The notes under the pieces were generated by a model, which was given only the letters and a program-made list of their open reading frames with translations, was not told where the DNA came from and ran no database searches. Of a stretch of DNA of 64,000 bases, positions 1 through 10,462 are shown one piece after another. The position numbers and the translations under genes are program-made. Source of the DNA: DASZVB01 sp036272055 (GTDB lineage: Bacteria; Myxococcota_A; Polyangia; Polyangiales; Polyangiaceae); contig DATAZL010000052.1 of NCBI GenBank assembly GCA_036272055.1, positions 72,273-136,272 of the forward strand, in the 5' to 3' direction. How positions within the stretch are numbered: the first letter of the stretch is position 1; the number at the start of each line of letters is the position of its first letter.

Positions 1-476
1 CGGTGGTCGGAAAGGTCGGCGGCGCGCTGCCCGTCCTCGAGGCCGCGGTGGACCGGGCGACGGTGGCGCTCGCCGGCGAGATGCTCGGGACCATGAGCGA
101 GACCTTCGAGCGAACGGTCGCCTATCTCCGCGAGCGCGAGCAGTTCGGCGCGAAGCTCGGGAGCTTCCAGGCTCTGCAGCACCGCGCGGCGCGTCTCTTC
201 GTCGAGATCGAGCTCACACGGTCGACGGTGATGGCCGCCGCGCGCGCGGTCGACGAGAACGCGCCTTCCGCGGCCGAGCTGGTGTCGGTCGCCAAGGCCC
301 GCGCCTCGGACGCGCTGTCGCAGATCGCGAACGAGGCCATCCAGATGTTCGGCGGCATCGGCATGACCGACGAGCACGACATCGGGTTCTTCCTTAAGCG
401 CGCCAAGGTCGCCGAGCTCACGTTCGGCGACGGCGCGTTCCACCGCGCACGCTTCGCAGCGTTGCGCGGCTTCTAG
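1..476 (+). CDS. Acyl-CoA dehydrogenase, C-terminal part (5' end outside window)
   Basis: This is the C-terminal 157 residues or so of an acyl-CoA dehydrogenase, a flavoenzyme that forms the alpha-beta double bond of acyl-CoA esters and passes electrons to ETF. The segment matches the helical C-terminal domain: the YLREREQFG motif, which in the family lies near the FAD/dimer interface, and the terminal QMFGGIGMTDEHDIGFFLKRA stretch that usually reads GG.G...E...R. The gene enters from the left edge, so its start and the N-terminal and middle domains are not visible. Its TAG stop at 474-476 overlaps the stop of the next gene, which converges on it. Family assignment is firm; substrate chain length cannot be told. 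Confidence 0.9.
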   Translation, partial: VVGKVGGALPVLEAAVDRATVALAGEMLGTMSETFERTVAYLREREQFGAKLGSFQALQHRAARLFVEIELTRSTVMAAARAVDENAPSAAELVSVAKARASDALSQIANEAIQMFGGIGMTDEHDIGFFLKRAKVAELTFGDGAFHRARFAALRGF

Positions 477-853
477 AGCGCGCGGGCGATCAGCACGATC
501 ACGACGACGAGGAGGGCGCCGAGGGCGGCGCCCACCGCGATCGACGCGACGGCTTCGAGCCGGCCGTTCGGGGGCTTCTGCGGCGAGCGGATGACGGCGG
601 ACGGCTCGAGAATGAGCGACACCGACGGGTCACGCACCTTGCTGACCGCGGTGTCGTCCATCTCGACGTCGAGGCGCGCTTGATACGGCGTCAGCCGGTA
701 CGCCGAGTACGAATCGCGACGCGCAACCGGCGAGCTGCTCGGCGGCGGCCCAGGGTCGTGCTCCTCGCCCCGCTTCACGACCACGCCGGAGGACGAGAGC
801 GGCGTCTTGTCGCTCGAAGGCCCTGGCGGCGTTTCCCGATCGCTCGCGCTCAC
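473..853 (-). CDS. Small tail-anchored membrane protein of unknown function
   Basis: Not recognised. The C-terminal 25 residues form one hydrophobic helix rich in Ala, Val, Leu and Ile that ends only a few residues from the stop, so the protein is probably tail-anchored with a soluble N-terminus of about 95 residues. The soluble part is Pro/Ser-rich and carries many Asp and Arg. The reading frame stays open further upstream to 1102, but that part is Arg-rich, unlike the rest, and overlaps the oppositely oriented kinase gene. I therefore prefer a GTG start at 853 or at 877; neither has a clear Shine-Dalgarno sequence. It converges with the acyl-CoA dehydrogenase, sharing stop-codon bases, and diverges from the kinase gene. 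Confidence 0.55.
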   Translation of the reverse strand: MSASDRETPPGPSSDKTPLSSSGVVVKRGEEHDPGPPPSSSPVARRDSYSAYRLTPYQARLDVEMDDTAVSKVRDPSVSLILEPSAVIRSPQKPPNGRLEAVASIAVGAALGALLVVVIVLIARAL

Positions 854-1031
854 GACCCAGGCATAGCCGAAAACCACAGAACGCTCAAAGGGACGACATG
901 CCCCGAAACACGAAACTCTGCGCCGGCGTTCTACGCGGTGCGGCGAACATTTCCGTCCCGCCTGTCGTGATTCGCCCTGAATGCGTGTCCCTGCTCGCCC
1001 CACGAAACCGGCTCGGCTAGACACGACGACC

Positions 1032-4000
1032 ATGCACGGCGCGTCGAACTCCGGCGGCGACAAGGGCCCCGAGAGCACCGCGCGTGACGCGCCGCCCGGC
1101 ACGATCGCGGACGACGCGGCCGTGCCCGCCGACCCCGCGCCGCCACCCGCACAGCTGGGCGACCACGAGAACGTCGTCTTCCCGGACCGCTACGACATCA
1201 AGGAGGAGATTGCGCGGGGCGGCATCGGGCGCATCCTCCGCGCGCACGATCTCCGCCTCGACCGCGAGGTCGCACTGAAGGAGCTGCACCGGAACGACCC
1301 CACCGTCGTCGAACGCTTCCTGCGCGAGATCCGGATCACGGCGCAGCTCCAGCACCCGAACATCATTCCTCTCCACGAGGCCGGACGCTGGCCCAACGGG
1401 CAACCCTTCTACGCCATGAAGCTGGTCGAAGGAAAAACCTTCGGCCGCGCGCTCTCGGAAGCGCCGGGGCTCGTCGGGCGCCTGCTTCTCTTGCCGGTCC
1501 TCGTCGACGTCGCAGAGGCGCTCGCCTACGCGCACGGCCAGGGGATCATGCACCGCGATCTCAAACCGGCAAACGTGCTGGTCGGCCCCTTCGGCGAGAC
1601 GGTGGTCATCGACTGGGGTCTCGCCAAGCACGTCGACGAACCAGAGGACCGCCTCGCGGCGATCCCCGCGACGAGCAGCTACGAGACGACGGTCGGCGTC
1701 GTGGTCGGCACGCCGGCGTACATGCCGCCCGAGCAGGCGACGGGACGGCCCGTCGATCGCCGTGCCGACGTGTACGCGCTCGGAGCGATGCTCTATCACC
1801 TCGTCGCGGGCCGGAGCCCGTACGCCGACGCTGGCGACGACGTGCTGGCGCGCGTACGCGACAGAGGGCCCATGTCGCTACAGCGCCTGGTGCCCGACGC
1901 GCCGAGGGATCTCGTCGCGATCTCGCACAAGGCGATGGCTCGCGACGCGGACGGCCGCTATCCGACCGCGCGGGAGATGGCGGAAGAGCTACGGAGCTAC
2001 CTCACCGGCGGCCTGGTCGGCGCATACCGCTACACGCTCCTCGAGCTTCTCCAGCGCTTCTACGAGCGGCAGCGCGGGATCGTGCTCACCGTCGTCGCCG
2101 CGCTCACCGCGCTCGTCGCGTTCGGCCTGGTGAGCCTCGGCCGCGTCACCGAGGAGCGTAACAACGCCCAGCAGAGCGCCGACAGCGCGATGCGGGCGCG
2201 GGAGACAGCGGAGGAGAACGTCGACAAGCTCACCGTCGAGAAAGCGCGCTCGCTCCTCGACGGCGATCCGACGCGCAGCATCGGCCAGCTGAAAAAAGTG
2301 CGCGCGCTCCGGGATCGCGATCCGAAGAACCACGTCGCGCCGCCCGACAAGCCGCCGGAGGGGACCGCGACCATCGCCGCCTGGGCGGAGGAGCGCGGCA
2401 TCGCCGAGCAGGTCCTCCACGGTCACAACGCCGCGGTGACGACCGTCGCGTACTCGCCGGACGGGACGCTGCTCGTCACCGGCGGGGAGGATCACCGCGC
2501 CGTGCTCTGGGACACCGCGAGCTGGACGTCCACCGAGCTCGAGGGACACGGCGACAAGCTCACGAAGATAGTCTTCTCGCCCAACGGCTATCTCGTCGCG
2601 ACCGGCTGCTACGACCGCAAGATCCGCCTCTTCGCGCGAGACGGAAAGCCGGGAGCGGTGCTGTCCGGGCACGGCGCCGCAGTGAAGGCGCTCGCGTTCT
2701 CGAAGGACTCGAGCCGTCTCTGCTCCGTCGACACCGACGGCGAGGTGCGCGTATGGGATGTCGCGACCGGCACCTTCACCGCACATCGCGCCGCCGCCGA
2801 CCGCGAGCTCTACTGCTCGTTCTCACCCGACGGCGCCTACGTCCTCTCCGGCAGCCATACCGGCGTGATCGATCTGTGGAAGGTCTCGAACGGGTCCGTC
2901 CGCACGCTGACCGGTCACAAGGGCAGCGTGCGAAGCGCCGCGTTCTCGCCCGACGGCACCGCCGTCGCCTCGGCGGGAGAGGACGGCACGCTCCGGCTCT
3001 GGCCGGTCGCCGGCGGTGCCTCGAAGCTCATCGGCAGCGAGAGCGGCCCGCTGCAGCTCGTCGTCTACGCGCCGGACGCGAAACACCTCGCCACCGCAGG
3101 CATGAACGGCCGCGTGCGCCTGTGGGACATCGCGAGCGGCGCGTCGCGCGTCGTCAGCGAGCACACGGAGCGCGTCGCCGCCCTCGCCTTCTCTTCCGAC
3201 GGGCGGTATCTCGCGTCGAGCGGGTGGGACAAGATCGTCCGCGTTCACGATCTACGGACCGAGGCGCGCACCGTGCTGCGCGGTCACGGCGACGTGGTCG
3301 TCGCGCTCGCGTTTTCCCCCGACGGCACTCACCTCGCGAGCGCGTCGTGGGACAAGACCGTGCGCGTGTGGAACGCGCACCACACCCACGAGCGGCGCAT
3401 CCTCATCGGGCACACCGTCGGAGTCCGCACCGTCGCGTTCTCGCCCGACGGCAAGCTGCTCGCCTCCGGCGGCCACGACAACCTCGTCAGGATCTGGCAC
3501 CCGGACACCGGTGAGAGTCGCGTCCTCGCCGGTCACACCGATCACGTTTACAAAGTCGTGTTCTCGCCGGATGGTCACTGGGTCGCGTCGTCGAGCGACG
3601 ACCGCACGGTGCGCCTCTGGTCGGTCAACGACGACCGCGTGCGCGTACTCACCGGGCACAAGGACGACGTCGAGGAGCTCGCGTTCTCGCCGGACGGCTC
3701 GCGGCTCGCGTCGGCCTCCGAGGATCGCACCGTGCGACTCTGGGCGCTCGACGGCGGTCCCCCCGTCGTGCTCGAGCACGATCACGAGGTCACCGCGGTC
3801 GCCTTCGACCGGAGCGGAAAGCTCCTCGCGTCGGCGAGCCGCGACCACACCGTGAGGCTCTGGGACGGCCACACCGGCGCGTCCAAGGCGGTGCTTCGCG
3901 GTCACACCGACGAGGTCTGGGACGTCGTGTTCTCGCCGGACGGCGCGCGCCTCGCCTCCGCCGGCTCCGACGACACCGTCATCGTATGGAGCGCCGACGG

Positions 4001-4454
4001 TGCCGAGCTCGCTCGGATCGGGTCGCTCGGCGGCGCTCACATCGTCTCGTTCTCGCCCGACGGCACGCATCTCGCGGTCGCCGGCGCCTCCCCGAAGCTC
4101 TGGCTCTGCGAGGTCGCGACGAAGGAATGCGCGGAGCTCCGCGGTCACAACGCCGTCGTGCACGACCTAGTCTTCATCGACGATCGCACGCTCGCCACGG
4201 CGAGCGGCGACGGCACCGTCCAGATCTGGGACCTCCAGACGAAGGAGCGGCGCGTGCTCGAGGGCCACGCGGCGCCCGTGTTCGGGCTCGCGGCGTCGCC
4301 CGACGGGCGCACCGTCGCGTCCGCGAGCGCCGACGCCGCCGTCCGACTCTGGTCCGTCGTCCGTCCGCCCAAGAACGCCGATCTGCGTGCGTTCCTCGAC
4401 GGCCTTTCCCGCGCGCACTTCGCGCGCGGGATCGCCGAAGACCAGACCGACTGA
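1032..4454 (+). CDS. Membrane Ser/Thr protein kinase with 16 C-terminal WD40 repeats
   Basis: Predicted Hanks-type kinase, 1140 residues. A Pro/Ala-rich leader of about 50 residues is followed by the kinase domain at about 55-320: glycine loop with GGIGR, the ATP-binding Lys in VALKEL (about residue 83), the catalytic loop HRDLKPANV (about 174), a DWG in place of the metal-binding DFG, and the TPAYMPPEQA activation-segment end. One transmembrane helix lies at about 352-373. A short coiled-coil-like stretch and then 16 WD40 repeats of about 38 residues fill the rest, enough for two seven- or eight-bladed propellers. The usual topology would put the kinase in the cytoplasm and the propellers outside. 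The ATG at 1032 is chosen over an in-frame one at 981. Such kinase-WD40 fusions are known in Myxococcota and Planctomycetes. Signal and substrate are unknown. Confidence 0.93.
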   Translation: MHGASNSGGDKGPESTARDAPPGTIADDAAVPADPAPPPAQLGDHENVVFPDRYDIKEEIARGGIGRILRAHDLRLDREVALKELHRNDPTVVERFLREIRITAQLQHPNIIPLHEAGRWPNGQPFYAMKLVEGKTFGRALSEAPGLVGRLLLLPVLVDVAEALAYAHGQGIMHRDLKPANVLVGPFGETVVIDWGLAKHVDEPEDRLAAIPATSSYETTVGVVVGTPAYMPPEQATGRPVDRRADVYALGAMLYHLVAGRSPYADAGDDVLARVRDRGPMSLQRLVPDAPRDLVAISHKAMARDADGRYPTAREMAEELRSYLTGGLVGAYRYTLLELLQRFYERQRGIVLTVVAALTALVAFGLVSLGRVTEERNNAQQSADSAMRARETAEENVDKLTVEKARSLLDGDPTRSIGQLKKVRALRDRDPKNHVAPPDKPPEGTATIAAWAEERGIAEQVLHGHNAAVTTVAYSPDGTLLVTGGEDHRAVLWDTASWTSTELEGHGDKLTKIVFSPNGYLVATGCYDRKIRLFARDGKPGAVLSGHGAAVKALAFSKDSSRLCSVDTDGEVRVWDVATGTFTAHRAAADRELYCSFSPDGAYVLSGSHTGVIDLWKVSNGSVRTLTGHKGSVRSAAFSPDGTAVASAGEDGTLRLWPVAGGASKLIGSESGPLQLVVYAPDAKHLATAGMNGRVRLWDIASGASRVVSEHTERVAALAFSSDGRYLASSGWDKIVRVHDLRTEARTVLRGHGDVVVALAFSPDGTHLASASWDKTVRVWNAHHTHERRILIGHTVGVRTVAFSPDGKLLASGGHDNLVRIWHPDTGESRVLAGHTDHVYKVVFSPDGHWVASSSDDRTVRLWSVNDDRVRVLTGHKDDVEELAFSPDGSRLASASEDRTVRLWALDGGPPVVLEHDHEVTAVAFDRSGKLLASASRDHTVRLWDGHTGASKAVLRGHTDEVWDVVFSPDGARLASAGSDDTVIVWSADGAELARIGSLGGAHIVSFSPDGTHLAVAGASPKLWLCEVATKECAELRGHNAVVHDLVFIDDRTLATASGDGTVQIWDLQTKERRVLEGHAAPVFGLAASPDGRTVASASADAAVRLWSVVRPPKNADLRAFLDGLSRAHFARGIAEDQTD

Positions 4455-4460
4455 CGAAAA

Positions 4461-6104
4461 TCAGATCGCGAGCCGGAGCGCCACGCCGAGGTCGAAGACG
4501 GCCGGCGACGACGGGGGCAAGAGCGGCGAGCTCACGCCGAACCGGAACTCGCCCTGCGGGTTACCGTACCGCGCCGAGGCAAACGCCTCGAAGCGCAGGT
4601 GCGTGAGCAGCACGTACGAGTAGTCGAAGCGCGTGATGAACGAGCGATCCGACACGTTCCCGAGGGTCGATAGCGTGAAGGTGTGAAGGTCGAGCTTGAA
4701 CGGCGACGGAAACGTGACGTAGAGCGCGCCGTAGTGTCGACCGAGATAGAAGAACGGCGCCGGCTGCGTGAGGTCGGTCGTGTGCGGGAGGAGTAACCCC
4801 GGATAGGCGTGTTCGTCCGAGTAACCGAACCCGTTGTAGAAGTACTCGGCCCCCACCGTGAACGTGTCGTTGTCGTTGTACTTCCGCGCGTAGCTGAGCC
4901 CCCCGACGATCTGGGGGCGATAGTCGTGGTCGCGGTACACACGGTAGAGCGCGTCGGTGGCCGTCTTCAGGCTCGCCAGGTACTCGTCCTGGGTCGTTCC
5001 ACTCGGCGCGGTGAACTGCGCGTCGGGAGTGAACCGGACGCGATCTATCTCGCTCGCGTTCTTCAGCGCGACCTCACCGTACAGGTCGAAGTCCCCGATG
5101 CCGAACGAGACGTCGGCGGCGACCTTCGGATCCTGATCGCGCCGGACGAACGCACCGACGCCGAACTCCGCCGTGTCCACGACGAACTCGGCGCGGGCGG
5201 CACCGGCGACGTGCGACACGGTCGGCGTGGCGTCCGCGTTCTCGGTGACGCCGTAGGCGTAGAAGTTCCACGCCTTGCTCTCCACCGGGAAGTGGAGCTT
5301 CACCATCGTGGTGCCGGTGCGCGCGTCGAAGACGTCGAGCGGATTTCTGAACGTCAGATGCAGAAAATCCGACGGGGACCAGAAGTGACCTGTGCCCCAG
5401 CGCACGTGCTGCTTGCCAGCGGTGACGAACACGGTGTGCGCGATGTCGAACCTGAGCCAGAGCTGATCGAGGAAGAGGCGCGGACTGCGGCTCTGCTGAC
5501 CGAAGAGCGACGACAGGTTCGCGCTTCCCGATGTGCCACCGGTGGCCGGCAGCGTTGCGGTGCCGAAGCTCGAGCTGTCGGTCGGCAGGGTGGGGTCGTA
5601 GATCATGCGGCCGAGGATGAAGCCGCGGACACGGTCGTTCGGACGCGCATCGAAGTAGACGTCGGCGAGAGCGGGCGTGCTGAACGAGTAGTTCCCCGGG
5701 TGCTGTCCGGCGAGCGCCGTCGTCTGCGCGCGCAGATAGAGCTGACCGCCGATGCGGAGCGGATCGGACGGCGCCGCCTCTTCGGTGAACATCTGCGTCT
5801 CGTGGCCGCCGAGCACCGCCTCGTCCCGGCTGTCCGCCGGTGCCGAACTGGGCGGCGCGGGTGCCTGCGCTTCGGTCGCTGCAGCGGGATTCGTGCCCGG
5901 AGGCGGCGTCACGGGAGGCGCGCCTGGCGGCGCTCCGCTAGCGGCGGGCGCCGTCGACTCTGCCGGCGCGGCGCTTCCCGACGGCGCGGCCGTCGGCGCT
6001 TCCGGCTTGGCGCCGAACATCTCGTCCTCGCTCGGACGATGTTCCTGGGCCGCTGCGCCGGCCGCGACGAGCAGGCCGGCAACCACGATGAGCTCGGTGC
6101 GCAC
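4461..6104 (-). CDS. Exported outer-membrane beta-barrel protein, last gene of ABC operon
   Basis: A 547-residue protein with a short signal peptide (cleavage after about residue 19, AGAAAQ) followed by a roughly 100-residue Pro/Ala/Ser-rich linker. The remainder alternates short polar turns and amphipathic strands rich in Tyr, Phe and Arg, and ends in a hydrophobic strand (GVALRLAI). This is the look of a porin-like outer-membrane barrel of the DUF1302 or alginate-export type. Starts with GTG at 6104, three bases after the stop of the LolA-like gene, so it is the fifth member of the operon. In that setting it may be the outer-membrane exit or the acceptor for whatever the ABC transporter moves. 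The family name is uncertain. Confidence 0.7.
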   Translation of the reverse strand: MRTELIVVAGLLVAAGAAAQEHRPSEDEMFGAKPEAPTAAPSGSAAPAESTAPAASGAPPGAPPVTPPPGTNPAAATEAQAPAPPSSAPADSRDEAVLGGHETQMFTEEAAPSDPLRIGGQLYLRAQTTALAGQHPGNYSFSTPALADVYFDARPNDRVRGFILGRMIYDPTLPTDSSSFGTATLPATGGTSGSANLSSLFGQQSRSPRLFLDQLWLRFDIAHTVFVTAGKQHVRWGTGHFWSPSDFLHLTFRNPLDVFDARTGTTMVKLHFPVESKAWNFYAYGVTENADATPTVSHVAGAARAEFVVDTAEFGVGAFVRRDQDPKVAADVSFGIGDFDLYGEVALKNASEIDRVRFTPDAQFTAPSGTTQDEYLASLKTATDALYRVYRDHDYRPQIVGGLSYARKYNDNDTFTVGAEYFYNGFGYSDEHAYPGLLLPHTTDLTQPAPFFYLGRHYGALYVTFPSPFKLDLHTFTLSTLGNVSDRSFITRFDYSYVLLTHLRFEAFASARYGNPQGEFRFGVSSPLLPPSSPAVFDLGVALRLAI

Positions 6105-6107
6105 GCC

Positions 6108-6908
6108 TCACCGCGACTTGCTCTCGAGCCAGGCCTTCGTGAAAAGGTTCGGCTCGAGGGAGTGCAGGTCTACGGTCTGGATGAGGATCAGCGTGGAGTT
6201 TTCTTTCTCCACCTCGTCGTAGAAGCGGATCTCCTGGGGGTACCAGATGTCCGCCTTCTTCGACTCGCTGAAGATCTTCTTCCACTTCGGATAGTAGGAC
6301 GTGCGGAGCAGGCGGCCCGAGAGCGCGAACTCCTGGCGCTTCAGCACGTTCTTCGTGTCCCGGTCGACCCAGAGCTTGATGACGGGGAACGCAAGGTCGA
6401 GGCCGGCCTTGCCCTTCAGGTTCATAACCTGGGCGTCGTAGGCGCCGAGCTTCTCGGTGCCCGCGTCCTCGGGGTCGTACTCCTCGGCGAGACGGGACTC
6501 GTCGAAGTCGCTCCGGCGCGAGTTCGTGCCGCCGATGCGCTCGCGCTCGGTGCGGCGCTCCCACTTTCCGACCGCGGGATCGTAAAACCAGAGATTCTTG
6601 TCGACGCGGAGATACCCCTGCCCCTCGGAAGCCTTCGGCTTCTGAAAGAGGATCATGAACTTCTGGTCGGCGCTCCGGCGGAAGACGAGGGCGTCGTACA
6701 CGACGGCGACCTTCCCCTTCTCCTTCTGCTCGATGTAGACGCCGCTCTTCCAGTCCCCCTGGTTCTTCTGGCGGTCGTCGACGCCCTTCAGGAGATCGAC
6801 CATCTCCTGCTTCGTCGCGGCGGCGACGGCGATGTTCGACCGGAGCGGTCCGAGGACGGCCGTCGTGACGAGCAGGAACAGTGCGGCGACGAGGCGATTC
6901 TTCTTCAT
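6108..6908 (-). CDS. LolA-like outer membrane lipoprotein-sorting family protein
   Basis: A 266-residue exported protein. The N-terminus MKKNRLVAALFLLVTTAVLG is a classical Sec signal peptide. The mature part resembles the family annotated as outer membrane lipoprotein-sorting protein (LolA-fold): an early helix with KGVDDRQKNQGDWKS, then a half-barrel of beta strands with paired features such as LWFYDPAVGKWERR, and a KLWVDRDTKNVLKRQEF strand pair. Members of this fold bind lipids or lipoprotein acyl chains in the periplasm. It lies eight bases downstream of an FtsX-like permease and directly upstream of the barrel gene. The likely role is a periplasmic carrier between the ABC permeases and the outer membrane; this is inferred from context. 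Confidence 0.82.
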   Translation of the reverse strand: MKKNRLVAALFLLVTTAVLGPLRSNIAVAAATKQEMVDLLKGVDDRQKNQGDWKSGVYIEQKEKGKVAVVYDALVFRRSADQKFMILFQKPKASEGQGYLRVDKNLWFYDPAVGKWERRTERERIGGTNSRRSDFDESRLAEEYDPEDAGTEKLGAYDAQVMNLKGKAGLDLAFPVIKLWVDRDTKNVLKRQEFALSGRLLRTSYYPKWKKIFSESKKADIWYPQEIRFYDEVEKENSTLILIQTVDLHSLEPNLFTKAWLESKSR

Positions 6909-6916
6909 GGTTCTTC

Positions 6917-8233
6917 TCACCCGAAATGGCTCATGGCATCCACGGGGCGGAGCCGGGCGGCACGCAGCGACGGATAGAGCGCGGCGGCGCCGCTGACCAG
7001 CGTGATGAGCACGATGGCGAACATCACTGCGCCGGGCTCGACGGCGAGGTGAACGGTGTCCGCCATGAGAAAGAGCTGGGCGGCCTTCGGTACCGGAATG
7101 TGCGCCGCGTTCACCAGCGCGGCGACTCCCGCCCCGAGAACGACCCCGACACACCCGCCGAGGAGACCGAGCGCCGAAGCTTCCATCAGGAAGAGCCGGG
7201 CGACGGCGCCGCGCTGCATCCCGATCGCGCGGAGCGCGCCGATCTCGCGGGTCCGTTCCCGGATGGCGATCCACAGGGTGTTCATGATTCCGGTGACCAT
7301 GATGGCGATCAGAATGACGACGAGGACGATGCTGATTCCATTCAAAGCGGTGAGCGTCCACATCAGGAACTGGAGCTCGTCTTCCCAGGTCGTCACGTCG
7401 TACTTCTGGCCGGTCCAGTCCTCACGGGAGACGGTCTGGAATTTCATCCAGAACGGCCGCGCGTCGGGCTCCATGACCCGGTAGCCCGCCTGCTCGAGCG
7501 ACGAGCGGAGGCGCGCCGCCAGCGGAGCGAGGTGCTCGACGTACTGGGGCTTCAGCATGATCTGGATCGCGCCGGTGACGTCGGGCCGGAGCTGGTAGAG
7601 CGTGCGAAGAGACTCGTTCGGGATGAACGTGTTCCACTGGCTGAGGAGGCCGATGTCGCGGGCGATGGCCGCCACACGGCAGTCGATGGTGTTGGCGACG
7701 CCGCGCGTCGTCTGCGACGAGATCGTCACCGCGTCCCCCACCTTGAGCTCGAGCTTCTTCGCCTGCGCCTCGAAGACGAGGATCGTGTTCGGCTTGGCGA
7801 GGTCGTCGATGTTCCCGCTCTCGATGTCGAGAGCTTTCTTGAACGCCGGCTCGGCGCCGATATCGATGCCGTTGATGGCCGACTGGAACGAGCCGCGATC
7901 GGCGACGACCTTCGCCCAGCCCCGGCCGCGCTCGACGGCGAAGTCCATCTCGGGGAGCGCCTTCTGCGCGACGCCGAGCACCTTCTCGTAGTCGGTGACG
8001 ATGGGGCCCGCCTGTCCGGCGGTCACCTTGTAGAAGCCGCCGATGTTCAGGTGGCCCGTCGAGAGGGTCGTCGCGCTGTGGATCAGCGTCTGACGTACGC
8101 CCGTCGAGAGCGCCGTGAGGAGCACGAGCAGCATCGTCACCACGGCGACGGCGGAGCCGAGGAAGATCGTCCTTCGCCGGTGCTCGACGAGGTTCAGGAG
8201 CGCGATACGCGCGTCCACGAGAAATGCGAACAT
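6917..8233 (-). CDS. ABC transporter permease, FtsX/MacB/LolE family (438 aa)
   Basis: A four-helix permease of the FtsX type. Helix 1 is near residues 20-45 (TIFLGSAVAVVTMLLVLL). A periplasmic domain of about 210 residues follows, then three C-terminal helices in the FtsX domain, with the typical REIGALRAIGMQ motif after helix 2 and a final GAAALYPSLRAARLRPVDAM motif. It lacks the ATPase domain that MacB carries, so it must pair with the separate ATPase encoded at 10463-11197. The second, larger permease gene ends only four bases upstream, so the transporter is probably a heterodimer of two permeases, as in LolCE. LolC/E-like systems extract lipids or lipoproteins, which fits the LolA-like gene just downstream. 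Confidence 0.92.
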   Translation of the reverse strand: MFAFLVDARIALLNLVEHRRRTIFLGSAVAVVTMLLVLLTALSTGVRQTLIHSATTLSTGHLNIGGFYKVTAGQAGPIVTDYEKVLGVAQKALPEMDFAVERGRGWAKVVADRGSFQSAINGIDIGAEPAFKKALDIESGNIDDLAKPNTILVFEAQAKKLELKVGDAVTISSQTTRGVANTIDCRVAAIARDIGLLSQWNTFIPNESLRTLYQLRPDVTGAIQIMLKPQYVEHLAPLAARLRSSLEQAGYRVMEPDARPFWMKFQTVSREDWTGQKYDVTTWEDELQFLMWTLTALNGISIVLVVILIAIMVTGIMNTLWIAIRERTREIGALRAIGMQRGAVARLFLMEASALGLLGGCVGVVLGAGVAALVNAAHIPVPKAAQLFLMADTVHLAVEPGAVMFAIVLITLVSGAAALYPSLRAARLRPVDAMSHFG

Positions 8234-8237
8234 GGGC

Positions 8238-10462
8238 TCATTCCTCCGATTGCATGGCTTCGCGCGGGCTCACCCGTGTCGCGATCCAGGCCGGATAGAG
8301 ACTCGAGACGACGCTCACGACGAGCACGATGACGAGCGCGAAGACCAGGTTCTGTCCGCCGACGGTCGGGTAGAGCCTCGGGCCCGAGAAGAAGAACGTC
8401 AGCACGTCGCTCGTCGCCGGAATACCGGTCTTGCCGAAAATGGACAGGATCAGCGCGCCGAGGGCGCTCCCGAGCGCACCGAACAGGATGCCGACGACGA
8501 CCGCCTCGACGACGAGCATCGAGAGCACGAACCGTCGCTGGGCGCCGATCGCTCGCAGCATGCCTATTTCACGTACCCGCTCGAGCGTCGCCATGACGAG
8601 CGCGTTGTTGATGACGACGAGCGCGACCACGAAGATGATGAGCACCGCGGTGAACAGCACGACGCGCATGAGCGTCGCGAACTGACCGACGAAACCCGAC
8701 GCTTTCTGCCAGGACACGGCCTTGAGCGGGAGACCGGCGTGCACGCCGGCCTGCTCGATCGCCGCCATGGTCTGCGGGATGAGTCGCTCGTCCTTGACGA
8801 GGACGGCCGCGTTGAGAACCACGCCGGTCTCGAGGTCTTTCGGGTCGTAGGTGTCGTCCGCAGCGGCGGTGCGCGCGCGCTGCTCGGGCGGTTCGGTCGC
8901 CTCGACCTGCGCCGGCGCTACGGCGGCTTCCGTCGGGGCGGCCTTCGCCGCGGCCCCGTGGTGGAGCTTCGCGTGCGGGCGCTCGTACGCCGTCTTCGCG
9001 ACGCCGGGGGCCGTCGCCTCGGCGGGCGCGGGCTCCGTTGAGGTGTCGCTCGTGTCCTTGGTGCCGAAGAGCTCGGCATCGGCGTTGTTCCGGTCGATCT
9101 CCCTTGCGCCGGACGACTCGCGCATCTGCGCGATTTCCTTCTCGCGCTCCGCGGTCATGAAGCCGTAGAGCTCGCGGAAGCTCACGAGGTCCATCATGTT
9201 CATCGAGCCGGCTTGCGGCGAGCGCTCGAGTCCCTTGAAGGCGTACGTGCCGTACACCTTGAGGCTTGCAGAGCGAACGTACCCGCTCTTCGTGTAAGCC
9301 TTGATCGTCAGGCGATCGCCGACGCGAACCCGGTAGAGCTCGAGATCCGGCGCGAGCTCGTCGTAGAAGAACTTGTAACGAGCGTCGAAGTTGCCGTCGT
9401 CCATCTTGAAGAACGCGGCGAGGAGCTTGCCGACGTCGGCCTCTTGCGAGCTCAGGAACGTCTGGAGCTTGCCGCGGAAGCGCGCGGTCTTGATCGCGTC
9501 GAGCTGGAGCAGGAGCTCGCGCACGCCGTTCGAGTTCTCTCGCACGATCCGCTGGAGATCGAGGTCCTTCGCGATGGTCAGGTGCTTGACGTCGCGGCCC
9601 TCCTTCATCTTGTCGAGGCCGCGGGCGGCCTTGAGCTTCACCTGCTCCTCGTACATGTACTTGGAGAAGAGGAAGCCGCGCTGGCCCGGCGGGATCGCCG
9701 TCCCGTCGACGATGACCATGCGGTCGAACGCCTGCGCGAACACGGCGGGATCGGTTCCGAGGTAGCGAAGCTGGAGCATATCCGCGTCGGTGGCGAGCGG
9801 CGCGACGCGGTTCTCGAGGAATTCCAGGTGGTCGAACGGATCCTTGTCGAAGTCGTTCCAGAAATCGTCCGAGCTTCCGCGCTTGATCGCCTCGAGCTCG
9901 TCGTCGCTGACGGCGCGCTCGTCCGCCACCTTGCGCACGTTGTCGAAGTCACGAGAGAGCACGCTGAGGATCTGCCGGACGTGCCCCTTCTCGGCCTGAT
10001 AGAGCTCGTTCGCCGCGGCGCTGCTCTCCCCGCCCTGCCTCTTGTTCGCGTTCTCACGGAGGTCGGCGAGGGCCTGGTCCACGGTGTTCCCGGAGTTCAC
10101 CAGCGCGCCGCTGATGCCCATCGGGACCACACGGTCCACGTTCGGAACGGCGAGGAGCGTCTCCCTGAGCTTCGCGAAATCATCGAGCGGAGCGATGTCA
10201 CCCGAGTCGAGGCTGAAGCCTCCCATGACGTCGAGCTCGTCTTTCGACTTGTTCGAGTAGACCTGGATGTGACCCGCGACGCTCCCGATGATGCTTCGGC
10301 TCATGGCGTGGTCCACGCCGTCGAGGAGCGACGTGCCCGCGACGACGAGGAGGGCGCCGAACCCGATGATGCCGCCGACGATGAGCGTCTTCCACCTGCT
10401 GGCGAACAGGTTTCTGATCGCTATTTGCGCGATGACGCCGAGTGTTTCCCAGATGCCGAGCA

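Noticed and set aside
4809..6977. A 722-codon plus-strand open frame opposite the barrel and LolA-like genes
   Set aside because: Arg/Val/Glu-rich composition with no domain, and it lies antisense to two genes with clear signal peptides in a tight operon. High G+C makes such shadows common.
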